Source of the DNA: Chalciporus piperatus | Lineage: Eukaryota; Basidiomycota; Agaricomycetes; Boletales; Boletaceae | DNA length: 64,000 nt | Assembly (NCBI GenBank): GCA_038093975.1 | Contig: JBBPTG010000112.1 | Coordinates: forward strand, 1 to 64,000 | Direction of reading: 5' to 3' | Shown here: positions 1-11,623 of the stretch, in pieces | Numbering within the stretch: position 1 is the stretch's first letter | How the letters are laid out: each line of letters starts with the position of its first letter | Notes under the pieces: model-generated | What the model was told of the DNA's origin: nothing | What the model saw: only the letters and a program-made list of their open reading frames with translations | Databases searched by the model: none | Position numbers and translations under genes: made by a program

Positions 1-945
1 TGGATGTACAAGCCGACCGGATCGTTGATGGTGAGTCTGCGGGGCAGCTCGCGAACTAGGTTGTTGCAACATATTCCAATCTGGAAGAGGATTGTGACCT
101 CAGTATTGCGTTCGAACAGTGGCAAACACACTTACGTGCGGGTCGGAGGTTTTGCCTGGCATTCCATACTCAGGGTGTTTGATCAACTCCTGCGCATCGG
201 TGATGATCGTTCCATCCCCGCGCTTTCTAACAATCGTGGCCTGAGCTACAATACCGACCTTAGCGAATAGGGTGTTGGTAGGATGGATCCTGGAAGAAAA
301 TGAGCATACTTGAGTGACTCGGGTCAATTATCCCACTCACAGATGCATAATGGTTCCAGTATCGGTCCCTTTGTTCCATTTGTTCTTCGCGTCGTATCGC
401 CTCCGATCTCCATCTCCGGTGTAGAGGTCTTTTTCCACGATATTGGCGTCGTTGTGTTTTTTGTACAGAGCTAGAAGTGTTTCGGGCTGGTTCTTAGCCA
501 GGAACTCGAAGTACTATATAGCAGTTAATTGTACCGTTGTGATTAGTATGGAATGCTTGATCTTACCTCAGGGCTCTCGCTTGAAAACACGATTTTGGTA
601 ATCTTGTTGTCAGTGTTACGCTTCACAGACCTATTTAAGGCGCTGGTTCGAGTCGGAAACGACCAAGAAAATATCAGACCCATACCATTCGAGGTATTCG
701 TCTTGAACATCCCTGGATGCATCCGCCGCTTTCCAACGCTCCTCGTCGTTGGGCCACCGAAGCTTAACCGAGAAAATGCGATTAGTCGAGATATAACCTT
801 AACATCGTCATGAAGCTGTGGCCCGATGCTATACCTTCTTGGGGAATCCAATCCAAGCTACAACGGTGGTCTCGACGTCGCGTTCATTGTCGACTTTGGT
901 AGCGTCGTAGAATTGGGGTACAGCCGGCCCACTGTTGTCTTCCAT
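1..945 (-). CDS. Conserved fungal protein of unknown function (3' end outside window)
   Basis: Minus-strand gene in at least five exons. The chosen ATG is at 945-943; an in-frame stop lies upstream. Exon 1 encodes MEDNSGPAVPQF... and joins (GT at about 834, AG before the CTTCGG codons) to LRWPNDEERWK, then DVQDEYLEW, then across a GTATGG...AAATAG intron to SVKRNTDNKITKIVF and SPEYFEFLAKNQPE. Later exons give DAKNKWNKGTDTG, TDAQELIKHPEYGMPGKTSD and, past a GTAAGTG intron, NNLVRELPRRLTINDPVGLYI, where the window ends. The run of joins that keep one frame and conserved aromatic/acidic motifs supports a real gene. I recall an uncharacterised family with a D-V-Q-D-E-Y-x-E-W signature but know no function. 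No signal peptide or membrane segment is visible. A broken relative lies at 63350-63790. Confidence 0.7.
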
Positions 946-1423
946 AATTTTGCCGACTATGTAACTCCTAGTGAGATAGAAAATGTTCAGCACGAGGGCA
1001 CAAATTCAGCGTCAGATTCACCATTGTGGATAATCGTTGACGCAACCGGGTGGGCTGTGGAGTACCATAGCAAGGATTAACAGGGGACTCGGTTTAAGCT
1101 GAGAGGCTGCGTATTAGTGGAAGCGGGGGAATAAAGTTAGACAGGTAAGCCGTCAATAGGTGGACTGGTAAACTTGGTTGTGGTCACTGGTACACACGTA
1201 GCGGCGGTGGCGCACGTAAAAGTAAAAGTATTTCCCTGGTCGCTTCATACTGGATTTTTGACTAAGATTACCGTTCCTACTGCGGGTGAGATTTTGAGAC
1301 GTTCGGAAACCCAACGTGTTGACTTTGCCAATGAGCAACATCGTCGCGGTCGCAGGATAAAGTGACATTTGTCCAATTCATTCATTCGTGTTTTCCTTGC
1401 AATTCTCCCACCTCGTGTCGGGG
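946..1423. other. Intergenic, upstream of the left-edge gene
   Basis: This stretch lies between the start of the left-edge gene and the tandem repeat. Short open frames occur on both strands but none shows a recognisable motif or a convincing splice pattern. It presumably contains the promoter of the minus-strand gene. Confidence 0.4.
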
Positions 1424-2707
1424 AAAATTGGTCATGCCCAGGGGTGGCGAGCCGGTAGGCGAACCGAGAAGCTACCCAGGGGTCGGGTCGGACGACGGAA
1501 AGTTCCTACCCAGGGGAGGAAACAGAACAGCAACTACTACAGCAACTAGAGCGAGTGAACGCGAGCAGAACACTTGTCCCGTACAGCCAACCTCATTCAA
1601 TGCTGCACTTTTGGCAGCTTTCTTCAACTTCCCGCTCCAACGCTGTCGTCCCACTTCAAGGTCAGTCAGACTGGTATGGTTCACACCATCCAACGAACAC
1701 CCCAGACGACGACGACGACGACGAACGACGCAACGCACGCAAAAATTGCGTGCGTTGCATTGTTCCTTGTCTTGTCCTCACGCCTACCTCACCATCACCC
1801 TCAATCAAAGATGACAACGACGAAGACAACGAGTAACGATCACGCTCACATGTAAACACGAACGCGTTTCCATTCATGTTTACATGTGAGCATTTGCTCG
1901 TCACGTCTCGTCTCGTCACCCTCGCCCTGACCTCATCGCCCTTACCCTCGCATGTAAACACGAACGGAAACGTGCGTTGTCAAAACGCATGTTTCCGTTC
2001 GTGTTTAGCTTGTCTTGTCGCCCTCCTCTGACCTCGCCACCCTTACTCTCACATGTAAACACGAACGGGAACGCGTTCTCGCATTTCTGTTCGCGTTTAC
2101 ATGCTGCTCGTCATCCTTGCCCTCACATCGTCATCATCATCATCATCGTCCCTCGTCCCTCGTCGCCCTCGCACGTAGACACGAACGGAAACGTGCCTTG
2201 TCGCGTTTCCGTTCGTGTTTAGCTCGTCTCGTCTCGTCATTCTTGCCCTTGCCCTCCCCTCACCCTCACATGTAAACATGAACAGAAACGCGTTGTCGCA
2301 TTTCCGTTCGCGTTTACATGCTGGTCGTCGCCCTCGCCCTCGCCCTCACGTCGTCGTCGTCGTCCTGCTCCGTTTCGTGTCCCCCATCCTGTCCTCGTGT
2401 ATTGCCGTCCCCCGAGCTTCTACTACTGTAGTTTTGGTAATTGTTGGATTTCACCCATAGTATACACATGCTCTTGTCATTACTTACTAGCAGACGAAAA
2501 TCGGTCGTGTAGGGGCACAGCTGTGGCGCTACAACACGCCCGCCAAACTTTTCGACCTTAGCAAAAATTTCCCCGGCCGTCTCGTGACACAGGAGTCTCA
2601 CTGCCACTCAGGGGGCATCACGTGCCATACCAACGGTCGAAATCGGTCGTATCGGTCGGTCGACCGTTCCGTGGGAATCCTGGGTATGGCGAAGCTGCCC
2701 GTGTCGG
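1424..2707. repeat. Tandem 1,284-bp unit, copy 1
   Basis: This unit is repeated immediately downstream at an offset of exactly 1,284 bp. Every six-frame translation inside it recurs unchanged in the second copy, so the copies appear identical or nearly so. It starts at AAAATTGGTC and is preceded by CGTGTCGG, the octamer that also occurs at the junction and after copy 2. CATGCCCAGG near the left end is mirrored by CCTGGGTATG near the right end, a weak terminal inverted repeat. The first ~80 bp carry three CCCAGGGG-type repeats. The middle is a chain of palindromes in pyrimidine-rich sequence with CGTCGT and CGCCCT runs. Open frames are low-complexity and shared by both strands, so I read the unit as non-coding. 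Class unknown; non-autonomous element or satellite seed are both possible. Confidence 0.9.
1848..2320. repeat. Five palindromic (hairpin) modules, copy 1
   Basis: Five inverted-repeat modules start near 1848, 1949, 2051, 2172 and 2268. Each has a left arm close to ACATGTAAACACGAACGG and a right arm that is its reverse complement (CGTTCGTGTTTACATGT type), with loops of a few to about 20 bases. Arms vary by a few bases, so these are related but not identical. Left arms mostly hold GTAAACA and right arms TGTTTAC, the core recognised by forkhead proteins; that link is only a resemblance. Pyrimidine-rich spacers of about 45-70 bp separate most modules. Confidence 0.8.
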
Positions 2708-3991
2708 AAAATTGGTCATGCCCAGGGGTGGCGAGCCGGTAGGCGAACCGAGAAGCTACCCAGGGGTCGGGTCGGACGACGGAAAGTTCCTACCCAGGGG
2801 AGGAAACAGAACAGCAACTACTACAGCAACTAGAGCGAGTGAACGCGAGCAGAACACTTGTCCCGTACAGCCAACCTCATTCAATGCTGCACTTTTGGCA
2901 GCTTTCTTCAACTTCCCGCTCCAACGCTGTCGTCCCACTTCAAGGTCAGTCAGACTGGTATGGTTCACACCATCCAACGAACACCCCAGACGACGACGAC
3001 GACGACGAACGACGCAACGCACGCAAAAATTGCGTGCGTTGCATTGTTCCTTGTCTTGTCCTCACGCCTACCTCACCATCACCCTCAATCAAAGATGACA
3101 ACGACGAAGACAACGAGTAACGATCACGCTCACATGTAAACACGAACGCGTTTCCATTCATGTTTACATGTGAGCATTTGCTCGTCACGTCTCGTCTCGT
3201 CACCCTCGCCCTGACCTCATCGCCCTTACCCTCGCATGTAAACACGAACGGAAACGTGCGTTGTCAAAACGCATGTTTCCGTTCGTGTTTAGCTTGTCTT
3301 GTCGCCCTCCTCTGACCTCGCCACCCTTACTCTCACATGTAAACACGAACGGGAACGCGTTCTCGCATTTCTGTTCGCGTTTACATGCTGCTCGTCATCC
3401 TTGCCCTCACATCGTCATCATCATCATCATCGTCCCTCGTCCCTCGTCGCCCTCGCACGTAGACACGAACGGAAACGTGCCTTGTCGCGTTTCCGTTCGT
3501 GTTTAGCTCGTCTCGTCTCGTCATTCTTGCCCTTGCCCTCCCCTCACCCTCACATGTAAACATGAACAGAAACGCGTTGTCGCATTTCCGTTCGCGTTTA
3601 CATGCTGGTCGTCGCCCTCGCCCTCGCCCTCACGTCGTCGTCGTCGTCCTGCTCCGTTTCGTGTCCCCCATCCTGTCCTCGTGTATTGCCGTCCCCCGAG
3701 CTTCTACTACTGTAGTTTTGGTAATTGTTGGATTTCACCCATAGTATACACATGCTCTTGTCATTACTTACTAGCAGACGAAAATCGGTCGTGTAGGGGC
3801 ACAGCTGTGGCGCTACAACACGCCCGCCAAACTTTTCGACCTTAGCAAAAATTTCCCCGGCCGTCTCGTGACACAGGAGTCTCACTGCCACTCAGGGGGC
3901 ATCACGTGCCATACCAACGGTCGAAATCGGTCGTATCGGTCGGTCGACCGTTCCGTGGGAATCCTGGGTATGGCGAAGCTGCCCGTGTCGG
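2708..3991. repeat. Tandem 1,284-bp unit, copy 2
   Basis: Second head-to-tail copy of the preceding unit. It ends at CCCGTGTCGG, after which unique sequence (ACGCAAGGTCACGTGAC) begins. The absence of visible differences implies a very recent duplication, active homogenisation, or an assembly artefact. Confidence 0.9.
3132..3604. repeat. Five palindromic (hairpin) modules, copy 2
   Basis: The same five palindromes as in the first unit, shifted by 1,284 bp, bringing the total to ten potential hairpins within about 1.8 kb. Confidence 0.8.
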
Positions 3992-4527
3992 ACGCAAGGT
4001 CACGTGACTTTGTTGATGCACAGTGCGCACCGCGCTCGGTGCCAGACATCAGTAACTTACACAGTACTCAGTACTCAGTGTCCGAGCCTCCGACCAGCCA
4101 CCAGCCACCGCCCATCAGTTGTTCGAACGTGGAACTAACGTGGATAATAGGTTCCGGTTAGGTTACCGTGGGATTACTCAAGTTTCTGTTGCTTTGCGTC
4201 TTGCATCTGAATCTGGTCCCTGTGAGACACTGCTCGACTCCCCTGCATCCCCGCTGGAAATTTGTGGGCTAAATTTTGGGAACGTCAGTCATTCTGGTGA
4301 AGAGCGATGAAGGACACCGATATCGTTCAGGCAAACACACATCCTCAAAATGATGTCCCGATGTTCACACAGTGGACCCACTGACGCCCATATTTGGACC
4401 CGAGGTCGGATGTCTTCAGGAACACGAGGCTGGTTTGGAACAAACAACCTTCACCCTCTGCACGGTTTTTGCACTAATCGTTCGTTTCCTTGTCTGTCAC
4501 TCATTCCTACCATCTAGACGCACGACC
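3992..4527. other. Intergenic, upstream region of the WD40 gene
   Basis: Unique sequence after the repeat. It contains TCACGTGAC near 4000 (an E-box-type palindrome) and short direct repeats such as CAGTACTCAGTACTCAGTG near 4060. The open frame running into the WD40 gene from 4372 begins with GTG rather than ATG, so this part is more likely leader. CTAG just before 4518 could be a splice acceptor for a 5'-UTR intron. Confidence 0.4.
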
Positions 4528-6367
4528 ATGGAGCTCTCGCCAGAACAACCGACAGAGAGTCCCCCAAGGCCGATATTGATCATATCAACTGGTCGTGGCT
4601 CCAGGACAACCTCTATCACATGGCTTCGTGGTGACCGTATCGTCACTAGCACATCCGGCGGCACTGTGCGGATCTGGAATTCGACGGACGGGACACAAGT
4701 GGGTACTTCCATGGAGAGCGGGCAAGATAGCACGGCCATGGTGGTCAGTAAAGATGGGAGGATCTTTGCATTTTCCCAGCAGGCGGAAAATCTCATAGAA
4801 TGGAGCGCGGATACGCAGGAATCGGTCGACTTCAAGGAACTTGATCCCTATGGTCCCGTTGAACGGATGGCATTGTCCCCAAACGAAGAGCTCCTCGCCA
4901 CCTGTCACGAGATGTGTCTTGTCTTCTGGGAGATCGCGGGGGCCATGCAAGTCAAACATTACATCCCATTCGACACGGATCCGTGGGCGTTCAAGTTTCC
5001 TTACGGCGACCCCGGTGATTCGTTGGGTTTCTCTCCAGATAGCAGGCGATTGGCGGTATCCGCCAACATCGGATTCATCGTCTTCGACGTGGAAACCGGT
5101 GAGAGCATCCTTAAGCTAGGCGGTATTGAGGACAATGCCCGCTACCTCAGTGCTATTACATGGTCACTTGATGGAGCTCGACTTTTCTGCGCCTACGTGA
5201 GCGAGATCAACACGTGTAAAATCCGTTGTTTCAGATCAGACACAGGCGACCCCGCTGGCGAGCCATGGGTCGCGCACATTGGTGATTCGCTACATCTGCA
5301 CCTCTCACCTGATGGCAAGTGTCTCGCAAGTGCCAATAGAACTATTCGCTTTTGGGATGCGAGATCGTGGAACCCTGTCGGAGAGCCGCTCCCCCATGAA
5401 TCAAATGTGCTTGCATTTGCATTCTCTCCTTCAGGAGAGTTCCTTGCCTCTGCCGACCTTGATGGGGGCAAAGGAAGACTCCACATCTGGCGTGTCCCCT
5501 CCCGGAATGACGGTTCGGATCGAGAGGTACTACTCTGCGCTCATGAGCAGTTCCTTGACTCACCTCGACACTACAGGCCCTACAGGCCCTCCTTGACGTG
5601 CGTTCCACTGGCAGGACTCGTTATGCTTGCTGTTTCTGACCTTCCATGTGTATAGATGTCAGCGGTGGTCTCACCTGATGCCAGCGGTCCTTCGACCATC
5701 CCTAACCTTGATTTTCTTGATGCAAGTTTGGATGTCTCCTGCCCGATACCTGCCGCTGACGATCATTAGACCCTCGAACCACGTCGACCCGCCCTTCAAA
5801 ATCGCTTGCAAGCGAGAGAAAACCCATCCCGTGACAGCCCCCGCGTGCAGCAGCATAATTCCGCACTCCGTTGGCGGTGGTGGAACAGAGTACCTCGCCT
5901 CGTATTCAATCGAGTGCACGCAATATATCCAGGATACGCGGAGCCGGTAAGCTAATCGCTCTCCCGCTCGTCACGAATACTCAAGTCTGTCTCTCGAACA
6001 GCGTGCGTTCGTCGCGCCAAGGGCCCGGGACAGCGCGAGTGATGACAGTTCGGACTCACCTAGTCCACCCTCGACGATCGTTGTTGAATCCTTATCCGAC
6101 TCTTCCACAGAGGAGAGTAGTGAGAATTCGGGGGATACTCCCGCAGCTGACATTGAGGTTGGCCAAATTGGATGTTGTGGTCTGTTCCCTCGTCGACGGC
6201 CTGGAGGGACTGCAGCTTCGCGACGACAAGTTGTACCTCAGGCTGTCGATCGGACTTCGCGCGGTACTCGTCCCCGTGACACCATCCCTGAACCTTCCTC
6301 CATGCCCCCCGTATCACAGGAAATTCTGGAGCTCTCTGCCGTTGTTCAATCGACAAATACACCCTGA
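4528..6367 (+). CDS. WD40-repeat protein
   Basis: The frame opens at ATG 4528 (MELSPEQPTES) and runs to about 5597. At least six beta-propeller blades can be seen by their W-D/W-N endings: GGTVRIWNS, ENLIEWSADT, CLVFWEI, GFIVFDVETG, NRTIRFWDARSWNPVGEP and GRLHIWRV, each preceded by an S-P-D/N-G-x-x-L-A type strand. This is the cytoplasmic WD40 scaffold layout common in Agaricomycetes; the partner is unknown. A GTGCGT...TATAG intron probably starts at 5598 and ends at 5655. After it a Ser/Pro/Arg-rich tail follows, including NRVPRLVFNRVHAIYPGYAEP, a GTAAGC...AACAG intron (about 5948-5999), RAFVAPRARDSASDDSSDS and a stop at 6365-6367. One join between 5656 and 5770 is unresolved, so the 3' exon structure is less certain than the propeller. 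Confidence 0.75.
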
Positions 6368-7314
6368 TGCTTGGTACAGTATAACTAGCCATGATCGAAG
6401 TAATGAAATTTGCCCGTTTTCAGGACGCGAGTCTGATATGTCGGGCAGTGGTATAGTTTCAAGATCTCTGCTAAGGCTTGACCAACGACGGAAGCCGCAC
6501 CGTAGTGACTCTTCGTTGGGGCAGCACGGAGAACGGGCTGCAGTGTCTTCCTCCCTATCTCGCTGGCACTGCGAGCTCAAATTCGAATGCCCGGATCAGC
6601 CCGAGGAAGAAGAGAATTACCTTTATCCTGAAGGGAGTAGGTTGTCAATCCGCTCGACTCACCAGACTTGTCCCACCGTAGTAGCGGGGCCGCTCCAGCA
6701 GAGCAGAGTAACAGCAGCCCGCGCGGTTCGATTGCCGAAGCGATGCAAAACAGAGTGGCAGATGCAGCGCGCTGTATCACCCAAAAAGTCTCTAGTTCAA
6801 GTTGGGCATCGTGCCCGTTCCTCCTTCTTGTAGCGCGATTGATGACCGTCACTGTCATGTACTATAGTCTATGGCAGATGTTCTCGATGCACATCCAAGC
6901 CGCTTCCCAGTGACTTTACGCTAGAGTGTGGACTGGCAATTTCGTTGTAATGGGATACTGGAGAATACAGACATAAGCATGAAGATATTTGGTTGAGATC
7001 TGGACCACAGCGCACTTTGACTTTCAAGCAACTTTCAAGCATGATGTACCTCTCGGATCCTCCTTTTTCAACTTCAACTCAGGGGTGTTTTTACTGCTAG
7101 TGTCAGAGTATCCTCAAGACCCACAAGAAACGTCTCATACAAACCCTTTCATGCCGTTCAATAAACAGAGCTCCAAGTCGATAAAAAAACATTAAATACA
7201 GTACAAGCACAACGACATTCTAGCACATCCTCGAGTCACGTAGAACAACAAAAAAGATCAAGACATCGACCGCGATGACCCCATCGCTCCCAAGTACTGA
7301 TACTCAGACGCCTA
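6368..7314. other. Intergenic with a possible degenerate coding tail
   Basis: The 320-aa plus-strand frame at 5871-6833 is a shadow: it crosses the tail of the WD40 gene in another frame. A plus-strand frame at about 6668-6913 has Ser-rich sequence followed by a hydrophobic stretch (FLLLVARLMTVTVMYY); it may be a remnant exon, but I see no start or splice context. AT-rich sequence near 7185-7200 may serve as the 3' end of transcripts. Nothing else is recognisable. Confidence 0.35.
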
Positions 7315-10300
7315 TCAATCAAACCCCCCGACAAGCGTCGAAAGTACTTCCTCCTCTTCGTCTTCCTCGTCCGTATCCATGATGGAATCGAATGTAGCAT
7401 TACCTGCCCCGCTCGTCTCGGGCGTCTCATCACTGTCCAGCCACGACCATCAGCAATGAATGAAGGACAGGGTGGCGAGTCGGATGAGATCGTACCGTGT
7501 GGGCTTCCTCGACGGCGCTTTCGTTCGACGAGGCGCAGGTGTCGCTTCCTCTTCTTCCTCATCATCCTCTTCCTCCTCTTCCTCCTCATCGTCCTCATCG
7601 TCGATCACTTGTCTCGCTGGCGGCTTCTTCACAGACCTGCGCACATCACACACAACATCAGCACCCAAACCCCTCCACATCCTCACAGACGAGGCAACGA
7701 AAGAAAAGAGCAAAGAAAAGTCCTTACGCAGCCCTCTTCGGAAGCGTCCTCGTCGGGACAGGCGTCGCATCACCACCACGTACTTCATCTTCTGATTCGT
7801 CGCCCGACTCCGACACACGTCGACGCCTGTGTGGAACAAGAAAACCTCGTTAGTTTGCACGCGAGGGAGGAAAACGGAAATGGGCACGCACTTGCTCTGC
7901 TTCGCCTTTTCCTTACCCTTACCCTTGCTCCTCGGTTTCGATGAAGAAGTTCCAGACGCCACACTCTCGTTCTCTGGCGCACTACTCGTCGTCGCGTCCG
8001 TCGCCGCGCTCTCGGAGCGCCTACCAACCACGTCAGCACCAGCGGCACAAAACCCACCTAGCAACACCAACGTACCTCTTCCGGCCCCTGGTCTTCGGCA
8101 GCTCAATTTCCTCTCCATCATCAAGGGGAATGATATCATCCAAGAACTGGAACAACTCTGTGAGCTGCTCCAGCTTCCGGTACTCTTCTTCGCTAAAGTC
8201 GGCCAGCTTGTCTGCATATCTCTTGGAGAGCGCGCCGTCGAATTTGTTAAGTGCGTTGCGAGCGACGGTGTCCCGGATCGGACGGCGCTGCGAGAGGTAG
8301 GGTGGAGAGTGAAATGTCAGTAAAAAGACTTGACTGGAAAGCAAGCAGACGTACAGCGAACACGTTATACACGAGCAGCTTCAGTGTCCGAATCTTGTCG
8401 TCGTCTACCTTGTCTGGGAGGTGCAACCTTCCCAACACCTGACACAGCACCTTCTTGTCTTCCTCTACCCCACCACGGCATGATGAGCGATGCACTCTTA
8501 TCAAGGGCACTGATACTCACTGTCCATGTCGTCCTTGAACAGCGCCTTGACGATATCCTCTGCAAGTTCGAAGTGCACACTCTCGTCGATAGTCTGATCC
8601 TGTACTTCTCTGTGCACCACACGAGGATGATTAGCGAGAACCAAAACACCAAAATCCCAAGAGACGACTTACATCGCCTTTTGAGGATCCGTCCAATCGA
8701 CAAACATTCCCATAATCTGCGCAGGAGTGACCATCTCCTGATCTTCATCCAAATCACGCGTCGCAGCAGCCAGTTGCTCAAACATGGGTAGCGAGATCTA
8801 CGCGTCCGTAAACGAATAGGGAAATGGACACGTATCCGTCAGTGCTCAGTGAACCAAAGCAACACACAATCTCACCTTTTGCATCCGCATCTGATTAACA
8901 GACGACGAATAACAATACACAGGGAAGAAATACGACAAACATTGTCTCAACTCCTGATTCTCCGCTGTGTCAGGAGAGAGATAGGCAACCACGAGACTCT
9001 TGAGGACTCGTTCGTCCGATACCATGCCCGCAAGTACGAGCTTGGAAAGTCCGACGCAGATCAAGGCTTGGACCTTTTCGGAATCTTCGGTGTTGAGGAC
9101 GTGGAGGAAGAATTCGATAATTCGATCGGCCTAGTTCACGCGTCAGGACATTGCACGTAAATGAAAGCGGAAGAAAGAGAGGAAGAGGGACTGACCCCGG
9201 GCCCACTCCGACCAAGGAAATCCGTCTCGTGAACCATCAACATATCAAACACGATCTGCAACACTCGTGTCTTGAGTACCTCGGGTGCAGCTTGAACCTG
9301 GCCCAAGAACAATTGAAAGGAGTTGAGCGCCATTCGCTGTACATCACATCAGTAACGGCGGAGCCGACGGAGAACAGCGGAGACGAACCCGTGCAATGAG
9401 ACAACATAACCCAAGACAGACGAGACCTTTCTCGCGTAGGGCGAGCTCTCTCCGCTTCACAGCCGGTACGATCAGTTCACCGAGGATACCTTCTAGCGTC
9501 GAGTTCTCCTCGAACGTCTGCAGGATGTGCGTCAGTTAGCTCTAATTGTCAGACGAACGAACGACAGACCCCGTTCACGCGCTCAAGCATCCCAATACAC
9601 AGCGAGAGACAACGCAAGTCGAGGGCATCCGCGCGTGCCTGTTCTTCGGGACTCAACACTTTGGGAGGCTTCTTGCCTTTTGCTCTCCCTGCCTCGGCAT
9701 CCTCCCCTTCTAAATCCCCATCTACCACAGCCTCACCCTCCGCATCACCTTCACCCTCCGCACCACCCCCTCCCTGCCCTTCACCCTCTCCCTCCTCCGC
9801 ACTCGCATCCCTCAACTCATGCACAACTTCCACAACAACCCTAATCAGATCCCTCTCCCCAGCCGCCAAACACCTCAACACATCCAAACACCTCGGCACC
9901 AACCCCTCAGGCAACGTCTCCTGAGACACCATATCCCTCACAAGTTGAAACGTCTTTCGTCGACCGATCTCATCAGCGTAGTCGACGTTGGTAGCTAGAC
10001 GGAGGAGTTCGGAGATGATGAATTCTTGGGAGAGACGGGCTTCTTCGGCGTCGGCATCTGCATCCCTGTCGACGGTCCCGCGCAGAGCGGAGGTTTCGAG
10101 GGATTCTTGGTATGCGTTGTAGAGGCGTTGGATACGGTAAGCGAGGTGGGTGACGACGGGGAGTGAGACGTCGAGTTTAGCTTGGTCATTCGTAGCTATA
10201 CAATGCTCGACGAACACACGCGCTAGGAACATCTTCTCAGGGGTCAACGCGTCCCAAAACGCGTCTGACAAAGTATATCAACACTTCGATATCACGCATA

Positions 10301-11623
10301 TATCCACAAACGGAGACCTACCTTTGAACTCGAGCTGATCGAATATGTCCACGCGCGTCGCAAACACGCTCAGCAGCGCATCCTCCGCGATCGTACTCTC
10401 TGTCAAATCGAACAATCTCAACAACGCCGCCACGTCCTCAATCACTGCCTCTTGCGCTGCTTCACCCTCCTTATCCGCGGGCTTCTCACTCTCCCCTCTT
10501 GCAACATCCACCCATGCGCCCACCAACGCCCCAGCGGCAGCTCTTACCACCGGCTCTCGATCTCCCAACCCATTCCTCACGATCAATTCTCGTTGAGTGA
10601 TGCTCAGGACACGTGGGTGAACGGGACCCATGGAACCATTGGGCATGAGACAATGTTTCTCGAGGACGGCGGTGTACACGAGTCGACGCATGACAGCGTC
10701 GGTATCTCGAGTGCGTTCTAGAAGGGCAGGGAGTGTGTTAGGGGAGAGTGGGAGATTGAGCAGAGCCGCACGGCGGACTTCACTGTGGAATGAAGGACGG
10801 GGTATGTAAGCGCGCGGGAAAGACGAACTAGAAGGGTGTGCGTACGCAGCGGGATCACATCCGAGCGTGTCAAGAACGACATCGATCGCAGTGGGCTCGT
10901 CGTCGTCGTCGTCAGACGGGTCTTCGGAGCCGCAGAGTTTGGAGAGTGCGACGGCTGCTTGGACGCGTATGAGGGTCTCTTTGTCGTGTATGCGTTCAAT
11001 GAGTGCGGATCGGAGAAGCTTGTATACATCCTCGCTGAAAGGGGTGGAAGAGTGAGCATCTTGGCGGACTGGAAATGGTGCCACTCACTCTATCTCTCCG
11101 AGGTGGGCCACCATCTCAGTAAGGATGTGTACACAGCGATAACGTACAACCTTGTCTTTGGCGACGAACCCGTTGAGGAGGAATTTCAGCAGTCTTGCGA
11201 CGAACCGTGCTGCCGTCGTATCGTCATCGTCATCGTCATTTTCCTCGGTCGCCTCTGGTGCTATACATCTCACCTCCGTCACATATCCACCTCGAAACCC
11301 ACGACCGACGCACCTTTTTTGTTCATATACTGCGTATACGCCCCTACGAACTTGACGATCCTATCCGCATTCGAAACGCCCTTCTTCACCACCACCACGC
11401 GCGCCAATAGATCGATGAACGTATCCTCGAATAGTCTCTCCCCAGTCAGTTTGATGCTCCTTCCGCCATGTATGGATTCGGTGAACGAGGCGGCATCGAC
11501 GTGGAGTTTGTGTAATGCGACGACGTTTTTTTGGTGGTTTGCTATTGAGGTTTGAGCCTGCTCGAATATCTTTGGGAGGGCGGTCGTGACCGATTCTTGT
11601 GTCAACGTCGTTCGTGCGGGCAT
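7315..11623 (-). CDS. YCG1: Condensin complex subunit 3 (Ycg1/Cnd3/CAP-G type)
   Basis: HEAT-repeat, non-SMC subunit of condensin, which binds DNA with the Brn1 kleisin during mitotic chromosome compaction in the nucleus. The start is ATG 11623 (MPARTTLTQESV). Exons in order encode LPKIFEQAQTSIANHQKN, RFVARLLKFLLNGFVAKD with VVRYRCVHILTEMVAHLG, an RVQAAVALSKLCGSEDP repeat followed by a long acidic DDDDDEP loop, then VRRAALLNLPLSPNTLPALL, RTRDTDAVMRRLVYTAVLEK and RELIVRNGLGDREPVVRAA, the CAP-G signature. Later exons carry further HEAT helices (LDLRCLSLCIGMLERVNG). The C-terminus is a basic/acidic low-complexity tail (DEDDEEEEEEEDDEEEEE) spliced at GGTACGATC to DETPETSG... and a stop at 7315. 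The estimated length of about 1,100 aa suits the family. It is divergent from the FunK1 kinase, 290 bp away. Confidence 0.9.

Noticed and set aside
1362..3891. Many 60-158-codon frames on both strands inside the tandem repeat
   Set aside because: All are low-complexity, occur in overlapping frames, recur by duplication of the unit, and lack splice or domain evidence.
1424..3991. Idea that the two units are the LTRs of a retrotransposon
   Set aside because: They are directly abutting with no internal region, and the ends are not TG...CA.
5871..6833. 320-codon plus-strand frame
   Set aside because: It runs through the tail of the WD40 gene in another frame; the alternative frame joined by GTAAGC...AACAG has a typical acidic/Ser-rich tail and a stop at 6367.
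7450..8323. Plus-strand Ser-rich and His-rich frames opposite the condensin gene
   Set aside because: They mirror the acidic (GAG/GAA) tail of the minus-strand condensin subunit and have no independent evidence.
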